Assembly (NCBI RefSeq): GCF_003148685.1 | Contig: NZ_QGGR01000034.1 | Coordinates: forward strand, 1 to 64,000 | Source of the DNA: Actinoplanes xinjiangensis | GTDB taxonomy: Bacteria > Actinomycetota > Actinomycetes > Mycobacteriales > Micromonosporaceae | DNA length: 64,000 nucleotides | Direction of reading: 5' to 3' | Shown: in pieces, positions 51,605-60,967 of the stretch | Layout of the letters: each line of letters begins with the position of its first letter | How positions within the stretch are numbered: the stretch's first letter is position 1 | Program-made: the position numbers and the translations under genes | The notes under the pieces: model-generated | Databases searched by the model: none | What the model was told of the DNA's origin: nothing | What the model saw: the letters and a program-made list of their open reading frames with translations, nothing else

Positions 51605-54391
51605 CTACGCGCTCCAGGGGCTGGCGACGGTCCAACTGCTGTCGGCGCTCAGCGTCAGCGGACGTTCGAATCCGGATCCGGTGCCGGAGGCGATCCAGGC
51701 CTGGGAGTCGTAGTGCCTGAGGAACCGGCCCGGGAAGTTGATCGACTCGAAGGTCACACCGGCCCCGCCCAGCCCCGGCCGGGCGCAGAACGTGGCGTCG
51801 GCCGCGAACAGCGCCGACCCGTCGTTGGCTGCCAACCGGATGCGGCTGGCGGCGTGCCGCAGATACTGCCCCGGAACGTTCACCGACTCGAACGTGTAGC
51901 ACGACGCATCGGCCAGCCCACGGCGCAGCGTGAAGGTGGCGTCGCCCTTGAGCAGGGCGCTGCTGCCGGAATTCACCACCTCGGTCCCGCCGAGGCTGTC
52001 CGCGTGCCGCAGGTACCGGTCGGTGTATCCCCAGGTGGTGACCTGAAGCGACCGGCGCACGTCGAATGGGAGCAGCACCGCACTGCGCCACAGCGCCGGG
52101 TTAGCCACGTTCCAGGTCGCGTCCGCCGCGAACGTGCCACCGGTGTCGGCGTCGATGCGGACCAGGCCACCGGCGTGCCGCAGGTAGCGCCCGGGCAGGT
52201 TGGCCGACTCGAACGAGATCCCACCGGCCGCCAGTCCCGGCCGGCCGCACCAGGTGGCGTCCGCGGCGAACGACCCACCGGTGTCCGCGTCGACGCGCAC
52301 CAGGCTGTCGGCGTGCCGCAGGTACCGGCCGGGGACGTTGACCGACTCGAACGAGTAGCACCGAGGGTCCGACAGCCCGGCGACGGTACGGAACGACGCG
52401 TCCTGCCGAGCCCCGTCACCACTGATCACATCGGTCCGGGCCACCGAGTTCGCATGCCGCAGATGCCGATCGGTGTAGCCGGCCGTGGTGACCTGGAAGG
52501 ACCGTACGTGCCCGAGGGTCAGCGGCGTCGCCGAGTTCTGGTTCTTCGAGGCCCGGATCAGGCTCGTCAGGGCGGCCCGGACCTGGTTGGTGTCCACCTT
52601 CTGCACCTGACGGTCGTAGGTGAACAGCCCGTTGTACTCACCTTCGACGTCGGTGATCTCGGTGTAGACGAAGCCGGAGAGACCCTTGCCGGTCATCAGC
52701 CGCTCCGAATCTCGGATCATGCCGGTGAACCGGTCGTTGAGCTGAGCGTTGCTCGACATCTGCTCGTAGGCGAAGAACTGTCCGTTGGGGCTGTACTCGT
52801 GCCCCGGCGTCCGCAGGCCGAGCCCACCGAACTCGCCGAGGATGGACACCCGCGTGGACGACGGCGACGGTGCGTCCGGTCCGGTGTAGACGTGCCAGTC
52901 GATCATGTCCCCGGTGCCCGGGTCGCCCTTGGAGGCACAGCAGTTGAAGCCGGAATGCGCGTTCATCAGCCGGGTCGGGTCGTAGTTCTCCAGATTTCGG
53001 GTGACCCGCTGGGTCTCGGCGAGGTTCCACTCGCCCCACCCCTCGTTGAACGGCACATAGGTGATGACCGCGGGCGAGAAGCGGTGCTCGTCGACGATCT
53101 CCCGGGCCTCGGTCTCGAACTGCGCGATCTGTGCGGCGGATTTGGTGTCGTCTCCGCCGGACGGGATGTCCTGCCAGACCAGCAGGCCGAGCCGGTCGGC
53201 GTGGTAATACCACCGGGCGGGCTCCACCTTGATGTGCTTGCGCACCATGTTGAAGCCCAGGTCCTTGTGTTTCTGCAGGTCGAAGGCGAGTGCCGCGTCG
53301 GTCGGAGCCGTGTACAACCCGTCCGGCCAGAAGCCCTGATCGAGGGTGCCGGCCTGGAAGACGAACTCACCGTTCACCGTGGGCCGGAGCACCCCGTTGA
53401 CCAGCCTGGTGCCGACCTCGCGCATACCGAAGTAGCTGGTCACCTGGTCGACGGTCGCCCCGCTCGCGTTCCGCAGGCTGACCCGCAGGTGGTAGAGATA
53501 CGGATCGTCGGGCGACCACCGCCGGGCGTTCGGCACCGGCACGGTGAAGTCGGTGAATCCACCGGTGGCGCTGCCCACGACCGTGGTTCCGGCGAGGGAC
53601 TCGGCGAAGACGCTGTGCCCGGTGACGTTCCCCCGGGTGAAGACGCGCACCCGTACGGTGTTGGCCGTGATGTTCGGATAGATGTCGACCGAGTAGACCG
53701 ACGAGACCGGGGTCGGCTCCAGCCAGACGGTCTGCCAGATCCCCGACGTCGGCGTGTAGAAGATCCCGCTCGGGTTGTCGACCTGCTTACCGGACGGCTG
53801 CTCCTCGCCACGCCCGTTCGTGGGGTCGTAGACCCGGACCACGATCTCATTGGTACCGCCGTTGAGCTGCGGCGTGACGTCCACCTCGAACCGGTCGTAG
53901 CCGCCCTTGTGCGTGGTCACCTGCACACCGTTGACCCACACGGTGGCCTCGTAGTCGACCGCGCCGAAGTGCAGTTGCACCCGACGGCCCGCCCAGCCCG
54001 CCGGCACAGTGAAGGTCCGCCGGTAGAACATCAGGTCACGGTTGTCGTTGCGCATGATCCCGGACAGCGCCGACTCGACCGGATACGGCACGAGAATCCG
54101 TTCCGGCAGCGTCTGCCCGATCGGCGGGGCCGCGTTGCGGTTGACGTTGCCGGCCGGGTCGGTCGCGGGGTTGAGGAACTGCCACTCGCCGTTCAGTGAC
54201 TGCCAGTCCGGCCGGGTCATCTGCGGCCGCGGATACTCCGGCAGCGGGTTGGTGGTGGAGACCTGGCTGGTCCAGGGCGTGGTGAGCGGCGGTGTCTTCG
54301 GAACGACGGCCGCCGCGGGCGCGGCGGCACCGACCAGGCCGGTGGCGGCCATGGCGAGCACCACGGAGGTACGGGCGACGAATCGGCGCAT
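51605..54391 (-). CDS. Secreted GH2 glycosidase with two AbfB (CBM42) modules
   Basis: A 928-aa secreted enzyme. Signal peptide about 1-30. GH2 sugar-binding domain (about 45-210, LNGEWQFLNP, YPVESALSGI, VDYEATVWVNGVQVTTHKGGYDRF), Ig-like domain, then a TIM barrel with acid/base E450 (VPFNEGWGEW) and nucleophile E520 (ILGEFGG). Two tandem CBM42-like trefoils (about 628-928) carry repeated RYLRHADS motifs. The closest family activity is beta-galactosidase-like; CBM42 points to arabinosylated polymers. ATG 54391 has a GAGGAG site. A TTGACA on the minus strand near 54578 may be its -35. Confidence 0.9.
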   Translation of the reverse strand: MRRFVARTSVVLAMAATGLVGAAAPAAAVVPKTPPLTTPWTSQVSTTNPLPEYPRPQMTRPDWQSLNGEWQFLNPATDPAGNVNRNAAPPIGQTLPERILVPYPVESALSGIMRNDNRDLMFYRRTFTVPAGWAGRRVQLHFGAVDYEATVWVNGVQVTTHKGGYDRFEVDVTPQLNGGTNEIVVRVYDPTNGRGEEQPSGKQVDNPSGIFYTPTSGIWQTVWLEPTPVSSVYSVDIYPNITANTVRVRVFTRGNVTGHSVFAESLAGTTVVGSATGGFTDFTVPVPNARRWSPDDPYLYHLRVSLRNASGATVDQVTSYFGMREVGTRLVNGVLRPTVNGEFVFQAGTLDQGFWPDGLYTAPTDAALAFDLQKHKDLGFNMVRKHIKVEPARWYYHADRLGLLVWQDIPSGGDDTKSAAQIAQFETEAREIVDEHRFSPAVITYVPFNEGWGEWNLAETQRVTRNLENYDPTRLMNAHSGFNCCASKGDPGTGDMIDWHVYTGPDAPSPSSTRVSILGEFGGLGLRTPGHEYSPNGQFFAYEQMSSNAQLNDRFTGMIRDSERLMTGKGLSGFVYTEITDVEGEYNGLFTYDRQVQKVDTNQVRAALTSLIRASKNQNSATPLTLGHVRSFQVTTAGYTDRHLRHANSVARTDVISGDGARQDASFRTVAGLSDPRCYSFESVNVPGRYLRHADSLVRVDADTGGSFAADATWCGRPGLAAGGISFESANLPGRYLRHAGGLVRIDADTGGTFAADATWNVANPALWRSAVLLPFDVRRSLQVTTWGYTDRYLRHADSLGGTEVVNSGSSALLKGDATFTLRRGLADASCYTFESVNVPGQYLRHAASRIRLAANDGSALFAADATFCARPGLGGAGVTFESINFPGRFLRHYDSQAWIASGTGSGFERPLTLSADSSWTVASPWSA

Positions 54392-54684
54392 CGGACTCCT
54401 CAGGGGAACGGGCACACCGAGTTCCGCGAACATGAACCGCCTGGTCACGGCGGACATGCCGGACAACGGAGGCTGAGAGCGGACGAACAGAACCGGGAGG
54501 ACAACCGGAACCCCGCAAGACCGAACGGGCTCACACAGGGTTGAACACATTCATCCATCGCCGCCAATCCTCTGTCAAGGTTCCGAACGATTTCCGGAAC
54601 CAGCACAGTGGTCGTTATTGCCGCGTGCCGCTCAAGTCGGGAGTTGCCGGGAGAGACCGGTACGCCACAGGGCAAGATCCAGGA
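54392..54684. other. Divergent promoter interval of GH2 and VOC genes
   Basis: Nearly 300 bp without a gene. It holds a minus-strand TTGACA near 54573-54578 for the GH2 gene and an inverted repeat GGTTCCG (54579-54585) / CGGAACC (54595-54601). No GTTAGCGCTAAC-type palindrome is present here, unlike the GH43 promoters. Confidence 0.5.
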
Positions 54685-55188
54685 ATGGGTGACTCTCCTA
54701 CCGACCTCGCCGCGTTCGAGGCGACCCGCCACCGCATCCGTGAGGAACACCTGCGCCCGCCGGCCGAACGGCCACCATCCACCGCCCGGGGCCTTCACCA
54801 CACCGCCCTGATCAGCAGCGACGTGGAGCAGACGGTCCGCTTCTACCAGGACCTCCTCGGGTTTCCGCTCACCGAACTGATCGAGAACCGCGACTACCCC
54901 GGTTCGTCGCACTTCTTCTTCGACATCGGCAACGGCAACCTCCTCGCCTTCTTCGACCTACCCGGTCTGGACCTGGGCCCCTACGCCGAGGTCCTCGGCG
55001 GCCTGCACCACCTGGCCATCTCCGTGGAGCCCTCCCGATGGGCGGAGATCGTCCAGCGTCTCACCGCCGCGTCCGTCGACCATGCGGTCCACAGCGACGT
55101 CTCCGTCTACTTCCAGGACCCGGACGGCGCCCGGATCGAACTGATAGCCGACCCCCTCGGCGAGATGTACGGCACCAAGGTCCTCTGA
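54685..55188 (+). CDS. VOC-family dioxygenase/glyoxalase-like protein
   Basis: A 167-aa VOC protein. Metal ligands of the extradiol-dioxygenase/glyoxalase type are H in GLHHTALISSDVEQTVRFYQDLLGFPLTEL, H in GGLHHLAISVEP and E in DPDGARIELIADPLGEMYG. Substrate unknown. ATG 54685 follows CCAGGA. The esterase gene starts 3 bp after its stop, so the two form an operon. Confidence 0.85.
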   Translation: MGDSPTDLAAFEATRHRIREEHLRPPAERPPSTARGLHHTALISSDVEQTVRFYQDLLGFPLTELIENRDYPGSSHFFFDIGNGNLLAFFDLPGLDLGPYAEVLGGLHHLAISVEPSRWAEIVQRLTAASVDHAVHSDVSVYFQDPDGARIELIADPLGEMYGTKVL

Positions 55189-55191
55189 CCC

Positions 55192-56133
55192 ATGTCGAGC
55201 CGGAGGATGGAACTGTCGCGGATCGCGCCGGACCTGCGTGGGCCGGTGCGGCGTATGCCGACCATGCCGCTGGAGTCCGCGTGGTTCCGGCGGTTGACCC
55301 GGCTCGCACTGCCTCTGATGCGGTCGGTCACCTCCCCCGGCGTGGTGACCGAGCAGGCCATTCCCGGAGCGCCCGGAGTCCGGGTCCACCGGCCGGAGCA
55401 GGCCCGTTCGCGGGCCGCGCTGCTCTGGATTCACGGTGGTGGCCTGGTTCTCGGCGCGGCCAGGCAGGATGACCGGTTCTGCGGCGGCACCGCTGCCGAG
55501 TTGGGCATCGTCGTGGTGGCGGCCGACTACCGCCTGGCGCCCGAGTTCCCGTTTCCGACGCCACTGGACGACTGTCATCGGGCCTGGACCTGGCTGTTGC
55601 GCAACGCCGCACGGCTGGGTGTCGATCCGGGCCGGGTGATCGTCGGTGGCCAGAGTGCCGGCGGCGGCCTGGCGGCGGCGCTGGCGCAGCGGCTGCACGA
55701 CGAAGACGGCGTGCAGCCGATCGCACAGTGGCTGTTCTGCCCGATGCTCGACGACCGCACGGCGGCACGCCGCGACCTGGACGAGATAGGCCACCGGGTC
55801 TGGAACAACCGGCACAACAGGTACGGGTGGGGCGCCTACCTCGGGTCCGAACCGGGCGCGACCGGTACGGAAGAACCCCCCGCTCATGCGGTGCCGGCCC
55901 GCCGCGATGACCTGACCGGGCTGCCACCGGCGTGGATCGGCGTCGGAGACGTCGACCTGTTCCACGACGAGGACCGGGCATACGCGGAGCGGTTGCGCGC
56001 CGCCGGCGTGCCGGCCACCTTCCACGCCGTTCCCGGCGCACCGCACGGCTTCGAGGCGTGGGCGCCGGATACGACGACCAGTCGCGACTTCATGCACGCC
56101 GGGCGACAGTGGCTGTCCGGCTTCACCGGATGA
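55192..56133 (+). CDS. Alpha/beta hydrolase, HSL-type esterase
   Basis: A 313-aa cytoplasmic esterase of the hormone-sensitive-lipase family. Oxyanion-hole motif LLWIHGGGLVLG, nucleophile in VIVGGQSAGGGLAAAL, Asp in GVGDVDLFHDED and His in GAPHGFEAW make a complete triad. Substrate unknown; small acyl esters are usual. It is coupled to the VOC gene 3 bp upstream. Confidence 0.92.
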   Translation: MSSRRMELSRIAPDLRGPVRRMPTMPLESAWFRRLTRLALPLMRSVTSPGVVTEQAIPGAPGVRVHRPEQARSRAALLWIHGGGLVLGAARQDDRFCGGTAAELGIVVVAADYRLAPEFPFPTPLDDCHRAWTWLLRNAARLGVDPGRVIVGGQSAGGGLAAALAQRLHDEDGVQPIAQWLFCPMLDDRTAARRDLDEIGHRVWNNRHNRYGWGAYLGSEPGATGTEEPPAHAVPARRDDLTGLPPAWIGVGDVDLFHDEDRAYAERLRAAGVPATFHAVPGAPHGFEAWAPDTTTSRDFMHAGRQWLSGFTG

Positions 56134-56164
56134 CGCGTGGGGCGGCCCCGGCAGCCGGAGACGT

Positions 56165-57061
56165 TCAGGGGTTCACGCCGACGCTGAGCGACAACGCGTA
56201 TCCCCTGCTCACGTCACCGGTGACGGTGGCCAACTGCTTGGCGCCCGCATCGTCGCCGAAGATCATGTCGCTCTCGAGAGTCAGCCGGGCCAGGGTGGTG
56301 ATCGACGCCTCGTAGCCCTTCTCCCGGTAGACCGCGTCGCAGTATTCCTTCGGGATGGCGACCTGCGAGGTGGCGACGGCCTTGGTGGAGTCCGTGATGG
56401 CGGCCTCGCCGGGGTACACCTCGAAGTGGATGTGTGGCCACCGCCCGGGGTAGCAGGCCGGGAAGATGCTGGTGAACCTCACCTTCCCGGCCGAGTCGGC
56501 GATCTGGACGCCTCGCAGGTAGTTCTCCTCGGTGACGCCGCCGGAGTACATCGAGTAGAGGCCGGCCCGGTCGCAGTGCCAGATGTAGACGGCGGCTCCG
56601 GCGAACGCGGCACCACCGTCGGCGAGGTCCTTGATCGACAGCTCGAGGGTCATCGGCACACCTTCGGCGATGCCACTGGCGTCGCCGAAGCTGGAGCGGA
56701 TGTCGCTGCGGATGATGCCGCTCTGTTCGAGGACGTCGGGACCGTTGGAGCCGTCGCCGGGGTACGGCCCGGCCGTCTCGTCCGGGATCTCCGCCGGCGC
56801 GACCGGCGAGCCTGAGGCACCCGAGGGGGCGGAGGAGCCGGACGAGGCCGGCGAGGCGGTGGAGCCGGACGATCCGGTCGGCGAGGACGGGGAGGTGCAG
56901 GCGGCCAGGCCGAGTGCCGCCGTGCCGATGCCGAAGGCCCGCAGGAGCTGCCGCCGGCCCATCAGGGTGCCCAGGTCGAACCCGAGACCCTGGTCGAAGA
57001 TCTCCTCGTCCGGGTTGGGGAGTGGACGCCCCTGATAAGCCGGATGGTGCTGTGCAGTCAC
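56165..57061 (-). CDS. Intradiol ring-cleavage dioxygenase-like Tat lipoprotein
   Basis: A 298-aa exported protein. An N-terminal tail leads to MGRRQLLRAFGIGTAALGLAAC, a twin-arginine-like signal with a lipobox Cys, then a Ser/Gly/Pro tether. The catalytic domain (about 120-290) shows the Fe(III) ligands of protocatechuate/catechol dioxygenases: Tyr in SGGVTEENYLRG and Tyr-His-His in PACYPGRWPHIHFEVY. Aromatic ring cleavage outside the membrane is predicted. GTG 57061 with a GGAGGAACC site was chosen. Confidence 0.88.
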   Translation of the reverse strand: MTAQHHPAYQGRPLPNPDEEIFDQGLGFDLGTLMGRRQLLRAFGIGTAALGLAACTSPSSPTGSSGSTASPASSGSSAPSGASGSPVAPAEIPDETAGPYPGDGSNGPDVLEQSGIIRSDIRSSFGDASGIAEGVPMTLELSIKDLADGGAAFAGAAVYIWHCDRAGLYSMYSGGVTEENYLRGVQIADSAGKVRFTSIFPACYPGRWPHIHFEVYPGEAAITDSTKAVATSQVAIPKEYCDAVYREKGYEASITTLARLTLESDMIFGDDAGAKQLATVTGDVSRGYALSLSVGVNP

Positions 57062-57312
57062 GGTTCCTCCGATGTGCCGGCCGGTGGGTGTCACGCCATC
57101 ATGCAAGCACCGGAGGCTATGGACCGGCTGTGTGTGTCAGCCGGCCGCTTCGACGATGCCTGTGATGATCGATGCATGTCGAACTTCGGGGATACCGGCA
57201 CATTGAGCCGGATGCAGCCGGGGTCCAACGCGAAAGTTTCCGGAAGATTTCACCGCTCCTATGTGGATCCGCGGTAAAGTCGCTGGACATCGACACGGAT
57301 CAGGGGGCACCC

Positions 57313-58128
57313 GTGGTGGACGAGACGGTGCCGGCGGGGCTGGACACGTCGACGGCGCATCCGGCTCGCCGCTACAACTACTGGCTGGGCGGCAAGGACA
57401 ATTTCGCCGCCGACCGGGAATCCGGCGACATGATCGAGCGGGCCCACCCCTCGGTGCGGCTCGCGGCCCGGGAGAATCGCTCGTTCCTCCAACGGGCGGT
57501 GCGTTTCCTGGCCGAGGAGGCACGGGTCGACCAGTTCCTCGACATCGGCACCGGCCTGCCGACGGCCGAGAACACCCACGAGGTGGTCCAGCGCCGGGTC
57601 CCGCACGCCCGGGTGGTCTACGTCGACAACGATCCGATGGTCAGTGTGCACGCCCGCGCGCTGCTCACGAGCAGTCCGGAGGGGGCCACCCGGTATCTGG
57701 AGGCCGATCTGCGTGATCCGCGGGCGATCCTGGGTCACCCGCAGCTCAAGGAGACCCTCGACCTGGACCGGCCGGTGGCGCTGGTCCTGATCGCGGTGCT
57801 GCACTTCATCGCCGACCATGCGCAGGCCCGCGCGGCCGTCCGGGAGTTGCTCGCCGCCCTGCCGTCCGGCAGTTACCTGGCCGCGTCGAACTTCACCCTC
57901 GACTTCAGCGACCCGGAGGCGGCCGCGGTCGCCCGCCAGATGATCGCCCAGGGTCGCTCCGACGCGCACCCGCGCACCCGCGCCGAGTTCGCCGAGTTCT
58001 TCACCGGTCTCGGCCTGATCGGCCCCGGCATCGTCCCGGTCTCGGAGTGGCTCCCGGAAGTTCCGGCCCACCAGCGACCACCGGCCGATCAGGTCGCGAT
58101 CTACGGAGCGGTCGGCCGCAAGCCCTGA
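57313..58128 (+). CDS. SAM-dependent methyltransferase (DUF574/PF04672)
   Basis: A 271-aa actinobacterial methyltransferase-like protein. Family signs: HPARRYNYWLGGKDNFAADRESGDMI, FLDIGTGLPTAENTHEVVQ (SAM motif I), VVYVDNDPMVSVHARALL and VALVLIAVLHFIAD. Substrate unknown; these paralogues are very numerous in actinomycetes. GTG 57313 (or 57316) chosen with a GGGGGC site. A longer frame to 57172 lacks homology. Confidence 0.88.
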   Translation: MVDETVPAGLDTSTAHPARRYNYWLGGKDNFAADRESGDMIERAHPSVRLAARENRSFLQRAVRFLAEEARVDQFLDIGTGLPTAENTHEVVQRRVPHARVVYVDNDPMVSVHARALLTSSPEGATRYLEADLRDPRAILGHPQLKETLDLDRPVALVLIAVLHFIADHAQARAAVRELLAALPSGSYLAASNFTLDFSDPEAAAVARQMIAQGRSDAHPRTRAEFAEFFTGLGLIGPGIVPVSEWLPEVPAHQRPPADQVAIYGAVGRKP

Positions 58129-58152
58129 CCGGCGGCTTCGAAGATCAGATCC

Positions 58153-58674
58153 TCAAGACCCGTCGAGGGTACGGCCATAGCGCACCTCCTCCAACGGGAA
58201 CCCGTGCGACGTGTCCACCTTCGACGCACCGTCCGCAGACCAGCCCGCCGCCTCGTAGAACCGCCGGGCCCGGGCGTTGGTCGTCAGTACCCACAGCGTC
58301 GCCCGCCGGAAGCCGGCCGACGTCAGATGGTCCACGGCCGCCGTCATCAGCTCCCGCCCGGCGCCCGACCCCTGATGGGCCGGTAGCAGGTAGATCGCGG
58401 TGATCTCGCCGGTCACCGCCGGGTCCGCGTCGGGGTCACGGCTCGGCTGGACGGCCACGAACCCGTCCGGGGTGACACCGTCGCCCCAGATCAGAATGGC
58501 GGCGGGTGGCCGCAGGCCGGTCAGCCACCGCCGCCATCCGGGTTCACGCTGGGCCGGATCGAGCGAATCCAGATGGTCCTGCCGGATCAGCCCGGCGTAG
58601 GCCGCCTGCCACGTGCGGACGTGCACCACCGCAAGCGCGGCGGCATCCCCGGGCACCGCATGACGAACCGGCAT
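58153..58674 (-). CDS. GNAT-family N-acetyltransferase
   Basis: A 173-aa GNAT enzyme: AVPGDAAALAVVHVRTWQAAYAGLI, then EITAIYLLPAHQGSGAGRELMTAAVDHL (motif A, Q-x-x-G-x-G) and LWVLTTNARARRFYEAAGW. Substrate not evident. ATG 58674 is used; the in-frame codon at 58710 would add residues unlike the family. Convergent with the methyltransferase gene. Confidence 0.88.
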   Translation of the reverse strand: MPVRHAVPGDAAALAVVHVRTWQAAYAGLIRQDHLDSLDPAQREPGWRRWLTGLRPPAAILIWGDGVTPDGFVAVQPSRDPDADPAVTGEITAIYLLPAHQGSGAGRELMTAAVDHLTSAGFRRATLWVLTTNARARRFYEAAGWSADGASKVDTSHGFPLEEVRYGRTLDGS

Positions 58675-58863
58675 CCCGCAACGATAGCGGCGCACCGACG
58701 GCACGAGCACCGGCCGGCGGATCCGAAGTGGAGGGCCGCCGCCGGTCGCGCGGCCCGGTCACGGACGATCCGGGTCAGCCGGCCGCGGGGGGCGGAAATG
58801 CCGAAAGTGACGGTGGTACGGGCTCCGCCTCGTCGCCCGCACCACCGTCACGTCATCGCAGGG

Positions 58864-59742
58864 TCAGCGGCGCTTGGTGGTCGCCGGCTGTCCGGCGGCC
58901 TCCTCGGCGGCACCCTGCTCGCCCGCGGCGCCCTCCTCGGCGGCACCCTCGTCAGCGGCACCCTCCTCGGCAGCGCCCTCTTCGGCGGCACCCTGGTCCT
59001 CGGCGCCCGCGTCACCGGCACCGGCGGCAGCGGCTACCGCCTTGGCGTCGGCCAGGGCCAGGCAGGACTGCAGAAACGCCTGCTGGGCGGAGGTGACGGC
59101 GACACCCGCAGCGGCGGCCTGGTCGGCGGCACCCTGCTCGGCAGCGCCCTGCTCGCCGGCCGCGCCTTCCTCGGCCGCACCCTCTTCAGCGGCGCCCTGC
59201 TCCTCGGCGGCACCCGCCTCGGCGCCCTTCTTGTCCTTACCCTTCGCGTTCTTGCCGGCGGCTTCCTTCTTCGCGGCCTTCAGGACCTTGGCGTACTTCT
59301 TGGCGAGAGCCCGGTTCTCGGCCTTGGCGGCGGCCGGGTTCTCGGCGGCCTGCTCGGCGGCTTCGGCGGCGTCCTCGGCTCCGGCCTCACCGGCGGCCGC
59401 GGCCGCGTCGGCGGCGAACGTGTCGCACGCCGTTTCGAGGGCGACGGCCGCGTCCCCGGCAGCCTCGCCGGGAGCCTGCTGCTCGACCGGGGCCAGTTCC
59501 TCGCCGTTGCAGATCACGTTGGCGCCGTCGACCTGAAGCTCGGTGCACTGCGAGATGTCGAACTGTTCGCCGTTCACCGAGATCACGCCCGCGGCCGCCG
59601 CCTCGGGTTTCTTCTCGGTGCTGGCGTTCGCGAACTGGACACCGGCCACGCCGCTGACCACGAGCACTCCGGCGATCACCACCGCGCCGATCGTCTTCCG
59701 CCGGTTGTCCGGGTTGTCACGTCGGTACGAGCGCGCCCTCAT
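58864..59742 (-). CDS. Secreted/anchored Ala-Glu-Gly repeat protein
   Basis: A 292-aa protein with one N-terminal signal/anchor helix (TIGAVVIAGVLVVSGVAGVQF), a short domain with two cysteines (ISQCTELQVDGANVIC), an Ala-rich helical region (AKKYAKVLKAAKKEA) and two tracts of the pentad GAAEE/GAAEQ (about 185-225 and 255-285). A second pair of cysteines (ETAC, LQSC) flanks the repeats. I do not recognise the family. ATG 59742 has a strong GAGGAGTGATT site, supporting translation. Confidence 0.72.
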   Translation of the reverse strand: MRARSYRRDNPDNRRKTIGAVVIAGVLVVSGVAGVQFANASTEKKPEAAAAGVISVNGEQFDISQCTELQVDGANVICNGEELAPVEQQAPGEAAGDAAVALETACDTFAADAAAAAGEAGAEDAAEAAEQAAENPAAAKAENRALAKKYAKVLKAAKKEAAGKNAKGKDKKGAEAGAAEEQGAAEEGAAEEGAAGEQGAAEQGAADQAAAAGVAVTSAQQAFLQSCLALADAKAVAAAAGAGDAGAEDQGAAEEGAAEEGAADEGAAEEGAAGEQGAAEEAAGQPATTKRR

Positions 59743-60091
59743 AATCACTCCTCGTCGTTGAACATCCATGCCGTCGGTTGGGGGGCCATACGGGCGGCGG
59801 CCGCCGAGAGGTTCAACGCCCTCGTCCGAAAGGATCCGTTACGACCCCGGAAAGGAGCATCAAAAGCGCAGCTCACGGTACGTGCGGGAAGTGCTCGAAA
59901 AAATATTCCGGAACCCCACCACGGGGGGATCGATCGATGGTCACGCAGGGTGGGAGTGTGACGGAACCGAGTGTCCACTACGTACGGTGACAGGTGCCGG
60001 ACGATCGTTCCCGCGCTACGGTGGAGCGCGACGGAGATCCCGGCCCGGTCTGGGAACCGGTGAGGAGGTGCCCGGCTGTCGTTGCCCGGGG
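59743..60091. other. Intergenic, no gene seen
   Basis: About 350 bp upstream of the Ala-Glu repeat gene and downstream of the CBM32-like gene. It is less GC-rich near 59880-59920 (GAAAAAATATTCCGG). I see no supported gene or clear palindrome. Confidence 0.5.
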
Positions 60092-60967
60092 TCAGCGGAC
60101 CTCGAGTTCCAGCAGTGAGTATCCGTAGGTGCTGACCCGCTTGACGCCGTACATCCGGACGTGCCGTGCGACGCCCGTTTCGTTGATCTTCACCGTGCCG
60201 CCGGTGCCGGTGGTCGTCGAGTAGACGCGCTTCCAGGTCTTGCCGTCACGGGACGTCTCCACCCGGTAGGCGGTGGCGTAGGCGTGCTCCCACACCAGGA
60301 CGATCTCGGAGATCTGCCAGTTCCGGCCCAGGTCGACACGGAACCACTGGGTGTCGGAGAAGCCGCTCGACCAGCGACTCGACGGATCGCCGTCGATGGC
60401 GTTGGCGGGCTTCCACGGGTCCCCCTCGGAGCCGGATGCACTCGCCGTGCCCTGTAGCGCGAGGTTCGCCCCGGAGGGGTTCGCCCTACCCGTCACGCCG
60501 GGTTTCGCGCTGGGCACGCCGGACGCCGGAACGCTCGCCGACGGTGTGACCGGTGCGGAGGACGCGACGCCGGTGATCGGCGGGATCGCCGGTGGCGACG
60601 CTGACGGGGCGGCAGTCTCCGGCTCCGCTGTGGACTCCATGGGGACGGGCGCGGCTGCCGCGGCGGGGGGCCGCTCCCGGGTGCGGTGGACGGCGGCCAG
60701 GGCGATCGGTACCGCGAGCAGCAGCACGGCCCCGGCGACGATCCAGGCCCGGCGGCGTGCGGTGGGGCGCTTCGGGCGTACCGCCTCGGGTGGCGAAACG
60801 GGCCGGGCGGGAGCCGGCGGACCGGCCGGACCACCGCCCTGGCCGGGAGGCGGCGCGGCACGCGGAATCTGTGGCATGCGGGTGAGCCGCAGGCTGTCCG
60901 CCCGTGAGGGCCGGCGCCGCTCCCCGGTCGCCGGATCCAGCGGCTGCCCGCCGTCACGCCCGTCCAC
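60092..60967 (-). CDS. Membrane-anchored F5/8-type C (CBM32-like) protein
   Basis: A 291-aa protein: cytoplasmic basic/Pro-rich N-terminus (about 1-75), one membrane helix (about 76-95, RRAWIVAGAVLLLAVPIALAAV), a Ser/Pro/Ala linker, and an extracellular discoidin/CBM32 domain (about 165-291: NLALQGTASASGSEGDPWKPANAIDGDPSSRWSSGFSDTQWFRVDLG, ending SLLELEVR). It probably binds surface or environmental glycans. GTG 60967, 8 bp after GGGAGGA, is preferred to ATG 60988. Confidence 0.8.
   Translation of the reverse strand: MDGRDGGQPLDPATGERRRPSRADSLRLTRMPQIPRAAPPPGQGGGPAGPPAPARPVSPPEAVRPKRPTARRRAWIVAGAVLLLAVPIALAAVHRTRERPPAAAAAPVPMESTAEPETAAPSASPPAIPPITGVASSAPVTPSASVPASGVPSAKPGVTGRANPSGANLALQGTASASGSEGDPWKPANAIDGDPSSRWSSGFSDTQWFRVDLGRNWQISEIVLVWEHAYATAYRVETSRDGKTWKRVYSTTTGTGGTVKINETGVARHVRMYGVKRVSTYGYSLLELEVR

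Noticed and set aside
48354..51713. 1119-codon + strand frame opposite cellobiose phosphorylase
   Set aside because: Typical high-GC antisense shadow: no family similarity, composition of Arg/Gly/Val runs, while the minus strand encodes a full GH94 enzyme.
51395..54199. 934-codon + strand frame opposite the GH2 gene
   Set aside because: Antisense shadow; the minus strand shows catalytic residues and a signal peptide.
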